A stretch of DNA of 64,000 bases from Brachionus plicatilis. Taxonomy: Eukaryota > Rotifera > Eurotatoria > Ploima > Brachionidae. Location of the stretch: contig QEOQ01000460.1 in NCBI GenBank assembly GCA_010279815.1, positions 520,348 through 584,347 of the forward strand, in the 5' to 3' direction. The translations under genes were made by a program, and so were the position numbers. This document shows, piece after piece, positions 35,362 to 46,881 of the stretch. Position 1 is the first letter of the stretch; every line of letters begins with the position of its first letter. The notes beneath the pieces were generated by a model. That model did not search any database, was not told where the DNA came from, and saw nothing but the letters and a program-made list of their open reading frames with translations.

Positions 35362-38358
35362 ACATTTTTTTAATTTACCATTTTATAGTATACCAATAAA
35401 TATTAAGTTTATTTTTCATTTTTATATCAGAAGACTTAAATTTTAAAAATAACCTAATTTTTTCCTAAAAGCATGCTTTCATACCGTATTAAATGAAAAT
35501 TGAAATCAAGCAGTAGCCATAGGCCCATACGCATCTCGAGGATGTGAAATTTAATTAATTTTTTGTCTTTTGGCATAGACAACTAATTAAAAACGACTAC
35601 ACATTTTTTTATAGTTAAATCAGTCGAAAATTTTAAGAAAATCGGATTAAGATCTACTCCGGTATAAATTTCTGAATATTGAATCGGAATTTTCAAGAAT
35701 ATCAAATCAGCTCGAAATTGCTTTCTATACAATTTTTGGATATAAAATAATTCCAAAAATAGTTTTAGAAAGCAAATTTCGTCGATTTAGCTAAATCAAC
35801 TGACAAATGTTTATGTAATTTTATGTTTTTCACCTTCTTTGAAATTGTTAAATAGAGACTTAGCTTAACAATTGCATTGAAGGAGATAAGCAGCAATTTC
35901 AAAATCAACTTTATATTTTTAATCATGAAAATATGAAAAAACATTATTATTTTTAGCAAACAACTAATTTAGTTTATTTTTCATTTATATTTTTACTTTT
36001 ACTTATTTTATTTCATAGTATTTAGCTTTTTAATTTTTGACATAAATTTCGAAATTTTCATTAATCTTGATGAATTCTTGAAGTGTCTGTGTTTTTAGTG
36101 GTAAATCAATATTTCAATTAAGATCAATTCGACTTACCCAGGTGCCTTTCTAAAAATAATCAAGGCAGTTTTCTGCTCTTCACTAGCTGATGAATGGTCT
36201 TAGATCGATTTAAGATTTTAAAATCAAATCCTTTATTTAATTTACCAAGTGCTCTAACTATTATCACGAACACTCCTGGTACTGCTTTGTTTTATATGTA
36301 TTTCTACTTCCTGCTAATCTTGATTTACAGTTCCTTTTATTTCGATTTTCGTTAACCAGACTTGCGTAAAAGTCATTTTTAGAGTCTATTCAAAGACAAA
36401 TCAGTAACTTGAATTTTTTTTTTTTTTTTAAATCTTTTGACTTAATTTTTTGTAAGACAAAAGACATTAGAATATGATTAGGACAGCCAAGGCGTTGATA
36501 GCTTAACAATGTGCTAAGAATATTTAAATATTCCATCCATAAATAAAAATATATTATTATTAGGTAAAAAATTTAAATTAAATCTAATTAAATTTTAAAA
36601 AATAAATAAAAATGATAATTTAGACTAACGTGTCACATTGAAACTTCAGACATCATGAATTTCATTACAATTTCAACTTATTAACATATTTATCTAAAGA
36701 TTCAATGAAGTTCCTATAAGTTAACAAGAATTTTTTAATCAAAAGAATCTAAAGCTATCTATGTTTGCATCGTTTGAAACAATTTATTTAAATTTGATGA
36801 TAGCAATTTTTAGCAACAATTTGGGCTAATTTATTTACTAAAATTTCAAAAAATTTATTTTTACCAAAAAAAACATTATAACTTATTCATAATATGATTT
36901 ATTAGAATTAAAAAAAAAAAATTCTGGTTATAAATTGCAGAATCAAAATTTATCCATCATTTGAATATTCTTTATTCAAAATATATTATTATTTTACATG
37001 GTTAGAGAATACTTTTAGTTTTTTTAATTTATTAATTTTTTTATGTGAAAAGGGAGTCTGATGATTTAATAAAAAAATTGCTCAATGAATATCGCCAGTT
37101 AACTGTCACAATAGTTGAGATATAAATGCCGTTGGTGTCAATAGAAAGCGGGACAATGAATCCAATTTGAAAAATAAAAAAATTATAAACATTTAAATAG
37201 AATTGTTAGGGTTTAAAGCAAAGTTATAGAGTTGAATGTTGTATACTAAATCTGTGAACATTTTCAACAAAGAAATAGATTAAGTCTTAAAAATCTAAAT
37301 ATTGCATAAGGTCGGGATGATATACGACTAATTAATTATCCGACTTTTTATCAACCTAAAAGAATTTTAAAATCACAAGAATCTGGCCCATTCTTGGAAC
37401 ATGAGTCTTATATTTTATTAAAAAATCTTATTTATTGTGAAAAGTATAACTCAGTAATACATAAACAAAAATTCAAAATATGCAATTTTTTTTAAATAAT
37501 TTTCTGCCAAAACTAAAATTTTAAAATTTTGTTGATCTTAGTTTCAGTATTTTTCATAATTACATTTCATCTAGTATTAAATTACGTCAGATGGAGCATA
37601 ATTTTTCTATTGATGTAAATTAATTTTTATTATATTTTTACATTTTGACCATCAAAAAGGATAAAAAAACTATCTAAACATGACCAAGCTTAAATTAAAT
37701 AAAGACCAATTTAAAATCTTCATTGAAAATCTTACATCAAATATTTACCCAAGATTATTGAATCCTAAACAAATATTAGAAAAAAGAAACTAAAATTCCG
37801 ACATTGAAAAAGATTCAAACCAAAATTTGTCTATAAATAGCCACATTTGTGGCCGAAATATTCAAAAGTTAAAATTGAATTTAAGGTGTGTCTTGGCACA
37901 ATTGAATTGTTTTTAAATACAGCCTACACTTTTCAAGCCAATTATGCAGTCATATTTTCAAGACAGTCATTACTAAACAATTATGTCTTTGTTGTTATTC
38001 AAATTTATTTAAATAGTTAAATTATTTCAAAAATTTCATAAACTTTAAGATCTATAGAGAACGTGTTATTAACTATAAACTTAACAAAAAATTAAACCAA
38101 GTTAATCTCAAGCATTTTTTTTGTCAAAATTGGTGTATTAAATAACATCTTAGTTGAAACTCGTTACTAAATTCTGGATAAATCCTCAAAGTTCACAACC
38201 GCACATACCTGAGTTCCAAAGTAGGCTCATTTCTTTGAATGTCACCCCTCAATTAAAAAAATATATAAATAAAACTATCTCGACTGTTTTTTTAATTTTA
38301 TTTTGTTTTTGAAATTTCACAAATTTTTTTCTTTTTTTTTTCTTTAGCACATTCCAAA
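35362..38358. other. Intergenic DNA before NAGK 2
   Basis: No exon or repeat with clear ends. A slightly richer block at about 36130-36400 has short decayed-looking frames on the minus strand but nothing recognisable. Confidence 0.5.
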
Positions 38359-41300
38359 ATGAAAACCACATTCAAGTTGTTTGGCGGAATTGAGGGGTAA
38401 TTTTTTTTAATGACTTTCCAGAATTTTTCAAATTTTTATTTTTTTTAGTGGTGCCACTAAAACTTTGTGTAAATTAATGACCGAAAATGGTGATGTTGTA
38501 GCATCTGCAATTACCGGACCTTCAAATCCTTGGATTTTAGGCATTGGTGAAAATGAAGACGGATTTGTAATTGCATCTTCACGAGTCTATGAACTCATTC
38601 TCAAGTGCCTGAGCCAAATTGGTAATAGTGAAACTTGTTTGCTGACCAGAACTGTAAACGATACTGAATATACATTAACTGCTATTGTAAATATTTGTTT
38701 TTTTATTATACTAACTTAAGCCATTAGATCTCGCCTTCAGTTTGATATTTTAAAAAAATAACTAAAAGTTAAACAATATATTGAATCTATGATTTTGAAA
38801 TTTAAATTTTAAAAAAAAAAGTGAAACTTTTACTAAAACTTTTACTAAAAGTTTCACCAAAAGTTACTAAAAGTTAAAATGCTAACTAAATTTTTTCAAA
38901 TATATTCTTTGTTTTTCATATTTTATTTTGCAAATTAAATTTTTTTTAAAATTTTTAAAATTTTTTTTTTTTTTTTTTTTATTATGTAGCTGGTCGAGCC
39001 AAAGCTCCTTCAGCAAAGTTAAAAAGTTTTAAATTATACTACAAAATATTAAAAAAAAATAAAAAAATAAAAAATTATTAAGAATAAGATACTATCGTTA
39101 AAGATTTAAAAATAAGTTCAAAAATTAGATAAAACAGGAGTTTGAATAAGTGGATATAGTTGATCAATTATAAGATAATAACCGCACAATGGAGTAGGAT
39201 ATGTTATATCTCTAGACTCAAAGTTGAGTTTAAACTCGTTCACAAGTCGACAGGTTAGGGGAACTTGCTTCTGCAGACTTCTTCTAATATAATTCTCGCC
39301 TAAATCAAACAAACGGTTATCGACCCTGTGCAACTTCAAATCTTTAAGGGTACAGTTGAATAACCTTTCGGAGGGGGTGTCATATTTAAGTTTAAGGATA
39401 CTACGTGTAGCAGAATTTTGGATAACTTGGAGTTTCTTTAAATTACTTTCGCTATATACATTTAAACAAGGAAAGGAATAGTCAATAACTGAACCTATAA
39501 GGGATTTGTAAATTGAGCTTAGAGTGGTTTTACTCAGACCCCATTTTTTATTAGGGAGAATTTTAATGATGTTTAGCCGGGACTGACATTTTTGTTTAAT
39601 TTCACTAACCTGATTAATGAAGTTTAATCTTTCGTCAAATGTTACGCCTAGGAATTTAATGGATTTTGAGTAGGGAAGATTTTTGTTAAAGAATTTAAGC
39701 TTGAGTTTAGGTAATGTGCTGCTTTTTGAAAATATTATACAAGAGGATTTTTCGACTGAAATTTTCATTTTCCATTTGGTTAGCCATGGCTCTAATTCAC
39801 TCAAGTATTTATTAATTTGTGATTCGATATTACCCTTTTTCTTAAAGATAAAAAATGTCACTAAGTCATCTGCAAATAGAAGGGAGTAGCAGGTATTAGT
39901 CTTGTCTTTTTTTGGAATGTCATTAATAAATATGTTGAACAGCAAAGGGCTAAGTACAGATCCCTGAGGAACCCCTGCACTGATTTTGAAAGAACCACTA
40001 AGTATGTTATTAACATTTACATTGAATACTCTTGAGCCTAAGAATGATATGACCCAAGATATGATATATTTTGGTACGTTTAGCTTAATAAGTTTAAATA
40101 TTAACCCTTTGTGCCAAACTCGGTCAAATGCTTTGGATATATCTAGGAAGATGCTACATATGTTTTTTTTTCTATTAAAGGATTCCATAGCTTTTTGCGT
40201 AAGAAACATTAGGTTATCTGCTGTTCTCCTGTGTGTGCGGAACCCTGATTGTTCGTTGCAGATAATGCCCTTACTTTCGACAAACTTATATAACCTATTG
40301 AAAATTAAACGTTCTAAGACTTTACCTAAACAACTTGTAATACTTATGGGGCGATAATTAGAGGGATTACTGTCAAGCCCTGATTTTTTTGGAATCATTG
40401 TGATGTGAGCATTTTTCTAAGCTCTTGGGACTTCTCCTTTAGTGAGACTCAGGTTAAAAAGCGTTAGGATGTCATTTAGAGTTTTGTTCGGAATATTTTT
40501 TAGAAACAAATTATAAATTCTATCTGGACCTGGGGCTGAGAAGTCCTTGATTTTTTTTATAGCTTCTTGTAACTCATTAATATAATTAAACAAGCAGCAC
40601 TTTAACTATTAGTAAGGCCACCTTTTTTATTTAGTTTTGTTCTAAAAAATTTTGAAAAAATGGGTAAAAAATAAAGTTTTAAATGAAACTTGGAATTAAT
40701 TTATTCTAAGACAAAACAATTAATTTTCCAATTTTTTATGCATTTCATAAATTAATTAAATTGAATTTAGGCACTTTGTTTGAGTGGTGCAGGATGCAAA
40801 ACAGCTAATGAACGCATCACCAAAGAGCTCCAAAGCTTAGGTTTAGGATGCAAAATTTATGTCGGTAATGACACATTGGCACCAGTGTTTACGTCTTTCA
40901 AAAATGGAGGATTGGTAATAATTAGCGGCACCGGTTCCAAATGTGTGCTAGTTAACCCATTGATCGATGCAGCGAGCCTTAACTGCTTGGATGACATACC
41001 TAGCTATAGTTCTGGCGGATGGGGAAATCTTCTCGGTGATGAGGGTAGTGCTTATTGGATTGCTCAGAAAGCAATAAAATTTGTGCTTGACTACAATGAC
41101 AACTTTTTGATGGAAAATGATCTGAATTCTATTGAGCATGAAGCTGAAGAAGTGAAACAATTGATTTTCCAACACTTTAAAATAGATAAATTAGACGATC
41201 TACTTCCGTATTTCTACTCGGATTTTAAAAAAGATTTTATAGCAAGTCTGGCAGCTAAATTAAGTATTATGGCTAAACAAAATGATGTTGTGCGTGAAAT

Positions 41301-41753
41301 ATTTGAAGAGACTGGATATCAAATAGCTCGTCACATAATGGCTTTAGTGCCTAAAATAGACAAAGTGAAAAAAAAAATTTTTAATTAATTTTTCAATTAA
41401 TTTTATTTTTTTAGAGACTTTTTTCAATGCAGGACGGTTTGCCTATAGTTTGTGCCGGAAGTGTGTTCAAAAGTTGGTCGTTGATTAAGCCAGGATTTGT
41501 CCAATGCTTAAACAAGCAGATAAAGAAATTTCCTAGTTTAAACGAGCTGAATTTGGTCCTTGCCGATAGTGACTCCTCAATTGGCGCATGTCTTCTAGCA
41601 TCTAAATTGTATGACAACAAAATTGATCTAATCAACACTTATAAGCGCAAATCAGTAGTTCTTGATCATTTTTATGTTAACAAATTTCAGAATTTTCACC
41701 AATGTGAAACTGAAATATTCTCGACTGATAATCTCATTCCAAAAGAAGTTTAA
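38359..41753 (+). CDS. NAGK-like: N-acetylglucosamine kinase, paralogue 2
   Basis: Same family and reaction as the gene at 30.6 kb. Four exons: 38359-38396, 38449-38686, 40771-41364, 41415-41753 (402 aa). Motifs: LFGGIEGGATK, GPSNPWILGIG, CLSGAGCKTANERI, VGNDTLAPVF (catalytic Asp), IISGTGSKC, SGGWGNLLGDEGSAYWI, GYQIARHIMALVPKID and CAGSVFKSWSLIKPGF. Only four exons against eight in paralogue 1: four of paralogue 1's intron positions (between exons 2-3, 4-5, 5-6 and 6-7) are absent, so introns have been lost or gained since duplication. Intron 2 is 2,084 nt because it contains an antisense retrotransposon; the other two are 50-52 nt. A 48-residue C-terminal extension past the usual end of homology accounts for the greater length. 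An acceptor-like CTTTAG ends 11 bases before the ATG. Confidence 0.93.
38821..38860. repeat. Short inverted repeat in the NAGK 2 intron
   Basis: GTGAAACTTTTACT and its inverse AGTAAAAGTTTCAC occur within about 37 bases, with a tandem copy of CTTTTACTAAAA between them. Small and possibly incidental. Confidence 0.4.
38961..40590 (-). mobile_element. 5'-truncated Jockey-like non-LTR retrotransposon inside the NAGK 2 intron
   Basis: Reads on the minus strand. The reverse transcriptase begins in the fingers (IKDFSAPGPDRIYNLFLK) and has KKSGLDSNPSNYRPISI, motif A FLDISKAFDRVWH, motif B AGVPQGSVLSPLLF, catalytic YSLLFADDL and FLGVTFDERLNF, followed by a long C-terminal region; the frame ends at 39118. 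The catalytic Asp residues are intact, but a TAG at 40419-40417 replaces the expected Trp (PRA*KNAHITMIPK), and the endonuclease and everything upstream are missing. The 3' end GGAGCTTTGGCTCGACCAGC...ATAAT is followed by 20 A (T on the plus strand, 38961-38980), a retroposition tail. No target duplication could be identified. Insertion is antisense to NAGK and leaves its splice sites intact. Confidence 0.92.
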
Positions 41754-41991
41754 CTTTTTTTTTAAAATTTGAATCTATGATCTTTTTTCAAATGAAAAAG
41801 TGATTTTTTATCAATTTTTTTTTAACAAATCGTTCAAAATGCTTTAAGCGCAAAAATTATTTATAAATTTCATTTTCTATCATTCTAATTTAATAAAATA
41901 CAATTTTTAACTAAATTTTCTTTTTATTCATAGAGGATATTGAGCACCTCAAGGAAACAAAATATTTTCTTTAAAAAAAACTATAGAAAAA

Positions 41992-44900
41992 TTAAAAAAA
42001 ATTCTGCTTTAATTTATTCCTAGCGGCGTTGAATTGGTTCATATTTTTCTTGTGTATCATTTGCTCGAACTCATCCATATCGCTCTCATTAGGATCAGCC
42101 ATGTGAAAATTAAAATTGCTCATTGATTTTTGGAAAAGCATTTTTTTATTCTTGGTCAAATTAATATTTGTCGATGATACATTACTGCTAGCTTTTCCAC
42201 TACCACTACTTACATTCGCACTAGCTGAACTTTGAGCGACCATTCGAGCACCAAAATTATTAATCTTGCTCTTACTATTAGAACTGGACGAGGATAAAGT
42301 ATCAGCCGATTGACTTGTTCCATCTTCATCTTCATCATCAAATACTTTTTTGTTTTTTTCCTCTTTTTGAAGTGAGATCTGATGCAGTAAAAGCTTAAGC
42401 AGCAACTGTTCGGTCATTTCGGAAGTTATGTTTTTTTCTTTTTGCTCAAGCGAGTCAAGATTATCCAAAGATTTATTGAATTTTTTATGAATTGGTTCAT
42501 TTATTTTTGGACAATAATAGTTGGACCGACTCGACTTGGAATATGTTTGGTTTAAAGTGTTTTTTTTTTGTTCGAAATTCTCTTGACTTTTAACCATCTT
42601 GGGATCAGGCATGCTCAAATTTCCTATACTTTTAGCCTGATTAAGATAATTGAGATAAACCGGTAAATTAGATTTCGCAGCAGGTTTGGGCTTTGTGTCC
42701 AGAATGTTGTCCAAACTTCCTGATTTGATCATTTGCGGATTTTTCGACTGAAATATTACACTGCCATTAGCTGCCTCTGTCTTACACTCGACCTTTTTCA
42801 GCACTTCTCTCAGCTCATCACAATCACTTTCCGTAACATTCTCATCTGTACAACTTAATCGAATTATTTTACCTTTTTTTGTCGTGAATTCAAATTTTTT
42901 TTGCTTCTGAATCAGAGGTGGAGGCGGTGGTGGTGCCGGCGTCGACTGAAACTTTTGCATTTGTTGCTTTACCTGGTTAAGATAGGGTGTTGAAGAAGTG
43001 AGCGTGCTGGTTATAGAAGGCAGGGGCGAAAATCTGTCCACACTTGTCTGTGATTGATTCTTAATTTGAGACCTTATTTTCTCAATGACCTTAGGATCAT
43101 TTAGGATGTATTCTTTGACCACCGAGCCATCGGACTGCTTTATTTCATTGACACAAGCGGCCAATTTTTTCAACTCCTCAGCTCCATTGATCATAATCTG
43201 GTTGCCGTGTTCGTCCAAAATTTCATACTCGACCACGGTCTGGCTCTCCAATTGGTGTGTTTTTTTAATTTGTTTTCCTTAAAAGAAATGAATTTAGATA
43301 ATGAGCCCTTCTATTTTGAGACAGACACAGTGGCTCTACGAAACAACCCGGACTATTCCTGTCTTCTCAAGACTCTGGTGCTCCTTGAGGGACAGCGGGT
43401 CAAAGCTTGCCAAGACCTGGAAAATTTACTAGAACTCAAAGAACAGGCAATGGGTGATCCGATAAATTTTGTTAAGAAAATAAATGAATTAAAAGCTCCG
43501 TGTAGACAAAAGGTTTATCTATTACCGGATATCGATTGGAACAAATATTATGATTGCGTTGATTTAGAAGACCTAGAGGCTATAAAAAATCAAAAGATAA
43601 ATCGAGTTCAGAGTCTGAGACAAAGTCAAAAAATGATCAAACAAATGGAACAAACTGAATTGACTGAGTCATCACAGGACAAAAAAAGTCCTGGTTCTGG
43701 AAAAGAAAAAACAAAAAATTATAACAAATCTTGGAGTGTAGAGGAACAGCGCAAGTTGGAAGAGCTGTTGATAGAATTTCCGCCAGAGGATAACGAGGCG
43801 GCCAGATTTCGAAAAATAGCCAACCATCTGGGCACTAGAACTCCATTGCAAGTCCAAAGTCATTGCCAAAAATATTTCATTAAACTGGCCAAAGCAGGCC
43901 TTCCAATACCCGGACGCATGCCAAATATGAAAACTTATGTAACAAAAAAAGGAACCAGAGGCAGGGGCAAAAGCTCGTTGCTTCGAGGTGCTTGTTCTTC
44001 CGGATTAGGTGGAGGTCGTGGTCTAGGAACAAATGGTCTAAATAAAAGAATAGTTGGAAGAGGTGTTAGTCTCAATGAGATAAGTTCTATGTGGACTAGT
44101 TTCAATCCACCGGTAACAATGAATGAAGAAAATGAATTCGATGATATTCCTAGTCAGTATGAAAACTACGACCAAGATATTGAGTCAGAAAATGAAGATG
44201 AGCAAAGTTTTAACAGCTCTCAGGAAGGCACATTCTTGAATGATGATAATTCAAGTTCGATTTCTCAATTTTGAAAAAGTTTTTCATTTAAAAATTGTAA
44301 AAATAATAGAGAATAAGTAAAAATTATTTTTTAATAAAAGTTTGGCCTGACTCAACCCTATTTTTAATGAATTGATAATGCTTTAGCATAATAAATAAGA
44401 TAAAACTTAGATTAAATAGCTTTTTTTTTATTTACAAAAATTTGGAACAGAATTTATTTAATTCAGAAAAATTCCTAAAATTACCTAAATTTAATAATTT
44501 AATTTTTACATAATAAAATTATTTCATATGCAATAAAGGGAAAGCCTTCAAAGATATCAAAATATCAAAATTGATATTTGAAGAATATATATTTAAGAAA
44601 AAATTAAATAGAAATTTTAGGCCCCTAAATTTATAATAACAAAATTCCAAAGCCTTGTCATGGTTCTAAAAATTCTAATTTTTTTTTTCTAATTTTGTAT
44701 TTATTTTAGATTTTAAATTAATTTCAAAAGAATGAATTTTGAATTAAAATTTAATCTAAATCTAATGAATTACTTAGATACTCAATGATATTAAATGTTA
44801 AATTTTATTAAGGCTTAGGAAACTGAAAATATCCACACTTTCTTAAAATAAAATTTTTGACTTCAAAAATAATAATCTTCACCTATGAAATAACATTTTT

Positions 44901-46471
44901 TAGGGTAAGATACAAAATAATCTTTTGAGTCTTTTATCTAAAATTTTTAAGAAACTCGGAAATTTTTACTTTACCTATTCAATCCATATGGTTTTCTCAT
45001 ATTCTAATACAGATTAAAATTTACTAAAAACTAAATTTACTTTCAAAGATTCTTTATCGTTATTTGAAGGTTGTAAACTTAGGAAAAAGCTCTAATTTCA
45101 TTCTTTTTTTTTTTTTTTTATTTGTATCAAAAGATGATATGGGCATTTTGCATTTCCTTAACCTTGATTTTTAGCTCAGTTCTTATCATTTATTGATATT
45201 TGTAAAAATAGTAAAAATACTCTTTCTTCTTTGTTTCATTTAAAAAAAAGATGCTTTAAAATTTCTATTTGGCATTTTTGAAGGACTTTAGACTTGCTTT
45301 TCAGAGTAAATTTAGATTAAAAATTTAATTAAAAAATAATACAAAAATCAATATTGTAATATTTTTTGATTTTGTCTTTTTGGAAGAATTTTTATCAAGT
45401 CGCCAGCATTTTATCTTTAACTTAATATCAAAGAAAAAAATATTAAGAAAATCAAACAATTAAATTTAATTTGAATTAATATTTTTTAATTATTGAAAAA
45501 AGTCTTTAAAAATAATTTTTTTATTTGATTTGATGTGATTCATTGATTGTTGTTTTTAAAATTATAGAATGTATTTTTAGTAAGCTTAATTAAATTAATT
45601 GTTTAATTTCTAAATTTTGGGTCAGATTTGCCATCTCTTTGAATCAGACTTTGATGCTCTAAATCAAACCTTAATAATACCATTGATTTTTTCCTATCTA
45701 AAAAATCTATCATTTTAGTCGAAGCATCATTTAGCATTCACTCAATTACAATTTTTAAATAAAGATATTTTTTTAAATAAATTTTTAATCTTCAGCGAAT
45801 TTTTTCTAATAAAAAATTTATTTGTAACACAAACCTTGTTCATGTATTTTTTCAACTTCTTTATCTACATCGTCTACATTTGATTTTAAACTATTTGATT
45901 TGGAGCTTTCGTCTGACTTATTTGCTTTGCTTGAATTATTTTGATGAAAATTGTTTCTGGAAGTTTGTGCAATAGGCTGAAAAAGGTTGATATTTTTGCT
46001 ATTAGTCAGACTAGTGCCACTAGAACTTGAATAAGTCTGAGCCGATGAAGTAGAACTAGATGATGAAAGATTTATTTTTTGGTTTGTTTTAGGCTCATAT
46101 TTATTTCTCAAATTGGTAACACTAGACTTGAAGTTATTTGAAAAATTCGTGCTGGACTTCTGAGCCTGCTTGTTATTTGGTTCTTTTTTTGTCATCACCT
46201 TTTCGTCATCTTCACTCAGCTGGTCTAGCAAAGAAGGATCTTCTATCACATACTCGCGGATTATCGTTCCATCTGGCTGGACTACATCTCGTACTGTTGT
46301 GGCAAATTTTTTCCATTTGTCTCCATATTTTTGCCGATAAGTGTCCGCATCATACCGCTCCACATCGTCTTCATCGAATATATTCTCTTTAGATGCCGAG
46401 CTTAGCTTGGCACTCGAGCCTATTAAACTTTTATGAAAGCCATCTATTTTAGATCTGTTGAACATTTTCAT
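41992..46471 (-). CDS. Unrecognised low-complexity protein with three motif repeats; hosts ZZZ3 in its intron
   Basis: Two exons on the minus strand: 46471-45835 and 43277-41992, joined across a 2,557-nt intron (donor CAAG|GTTTGT, acceptor TTCTTTTAAG|GA); phases fit, giving 640 aa. The joined frame has three related blocks: an amphipathic stretch then QPDGTIIREYVIEDP (about 44-85), KQSDGSVVKEYILNDP (243-280) and AANGSVIFQSKNP (362-398, weaker). Between them the chain is Ser/Lys/Asn-rich and low-complexity, with a poly-Pro run near 327-333. No membrane segment or known domain. The start could be the ATG at 46471, 46465 or 46534. The join is inferred from splice signals, phase and the shared motif; the alternative is two separate paralogous genes. 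Function unknown. Confidence 0.65.
43288..44274 (+). CDS. ZZZ3-like: ZZZ3 homologue (SANT/Myb protein of the ATAC complex), without ZZ finger
   Basis: Chromatin protein; vertebrate ZZZ3 is a subunit of the ATAC histone acetyltransferase complex. Single exon, 328 aa. Residues 14-68 match the conserved helical region that precedes the SANT domain in ZZZ3 (ALRNNPDYSCLLKTL, EGQRVKACQDLENL, DPINFVKKI). The SANT/Myb domain is at 148-204 (SWSVEEQRKLEELL, FRKIANHLGTRTPLQVQSHC, QKYFIKLAKAGLPIPGR). The C-terminus is Gly/Arg-rich then acidic. The ZZ zinc finger of vertebrate ZZZ3 and its long N-terminal region are absent. The ATG is 10 nt from the antisense exon boundary of the host gene, so its promoter and 5' untranslated region must overlap that exon unless it has a remote 5' exon; an acceptor-like TTTTCCTTAAAAG ends two bases before the ATG. 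Confidence 0.88.
   Translation: MNLDNEPFYFETDTVALRNNPDYSCLLKTLVLLEGQRVKACQDLENLLELKEQAMGDPINFVKKINELKAPCRQKVYLLPDIDWNKYYDCVDLEDLEAIKNQKINRVQSLRQSQKMIKQMEQTELTESSQDKKSPGSGKEKTKNYNKSWSVEEQRKLEELLIEFPPEDNEAARFRKIANHLGTRTPLQVQSHCQKYFIKLAKAGLPIPGRMPNMKTYVTKKGTRGRGKSSLLRGACSSGLGGGRGLGTNGLNKRIVGRGVSLNEISSMWTSFNPPVTMNEENEFDDIPSQYENYDQDIESENEDEQSFNSSQEGTFLNDDNSSSISQF
44275..45834. other. Remainder of the host-gene intron downstream of ZZZ3
   Basis: AT-rich, with no additional exon seen on either strand; contains ZZZ3 3' sequences (AATAAAAG at about 44334). Confidence 0.5.
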
Positions 46472-46881
46472 TGACACAAATAAAAAATAATTTAAAGGCA
46501 AACATAGATAGAAATAAAAATTTTCTAAAATCATTCAAGTGAAACATTTGTTAACAAGCTATATGGATTTGTTTATTTAATTTGGGACAAATGTTTTTAC
46601 TTTGGACGAGCTAATGTGAAGTAAACTAAAGGGTCGACTTGAAAAAACAAATTTATCTATCAATCATAGTTTGAGACCTATTCGAAGATATTTAAAAATC
46701 GGTTCACAAATCTTTCGTCTCTAAGATCTTAAACTGGCCTTGATATTTAAAATAAATAAAAATCTTGACACTTTAAATTATTCTAATTGATTCCAAGAAA
46801 AACTAGAAAATTTATCATTTTTTTTTAAAATTAAAATTGACACCAAGCAACCAAGCTAGAAAATTAGACTTTGCAAAAACA
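46472..46881. promoter_or_regulatory. Divergent intergenic region
   Basis: About 410 bases between the starts of the minus-strand host gene and the plus-strand small gene; probably contains both promoters. No specific motif can be assigned. Confidence 0.35.
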
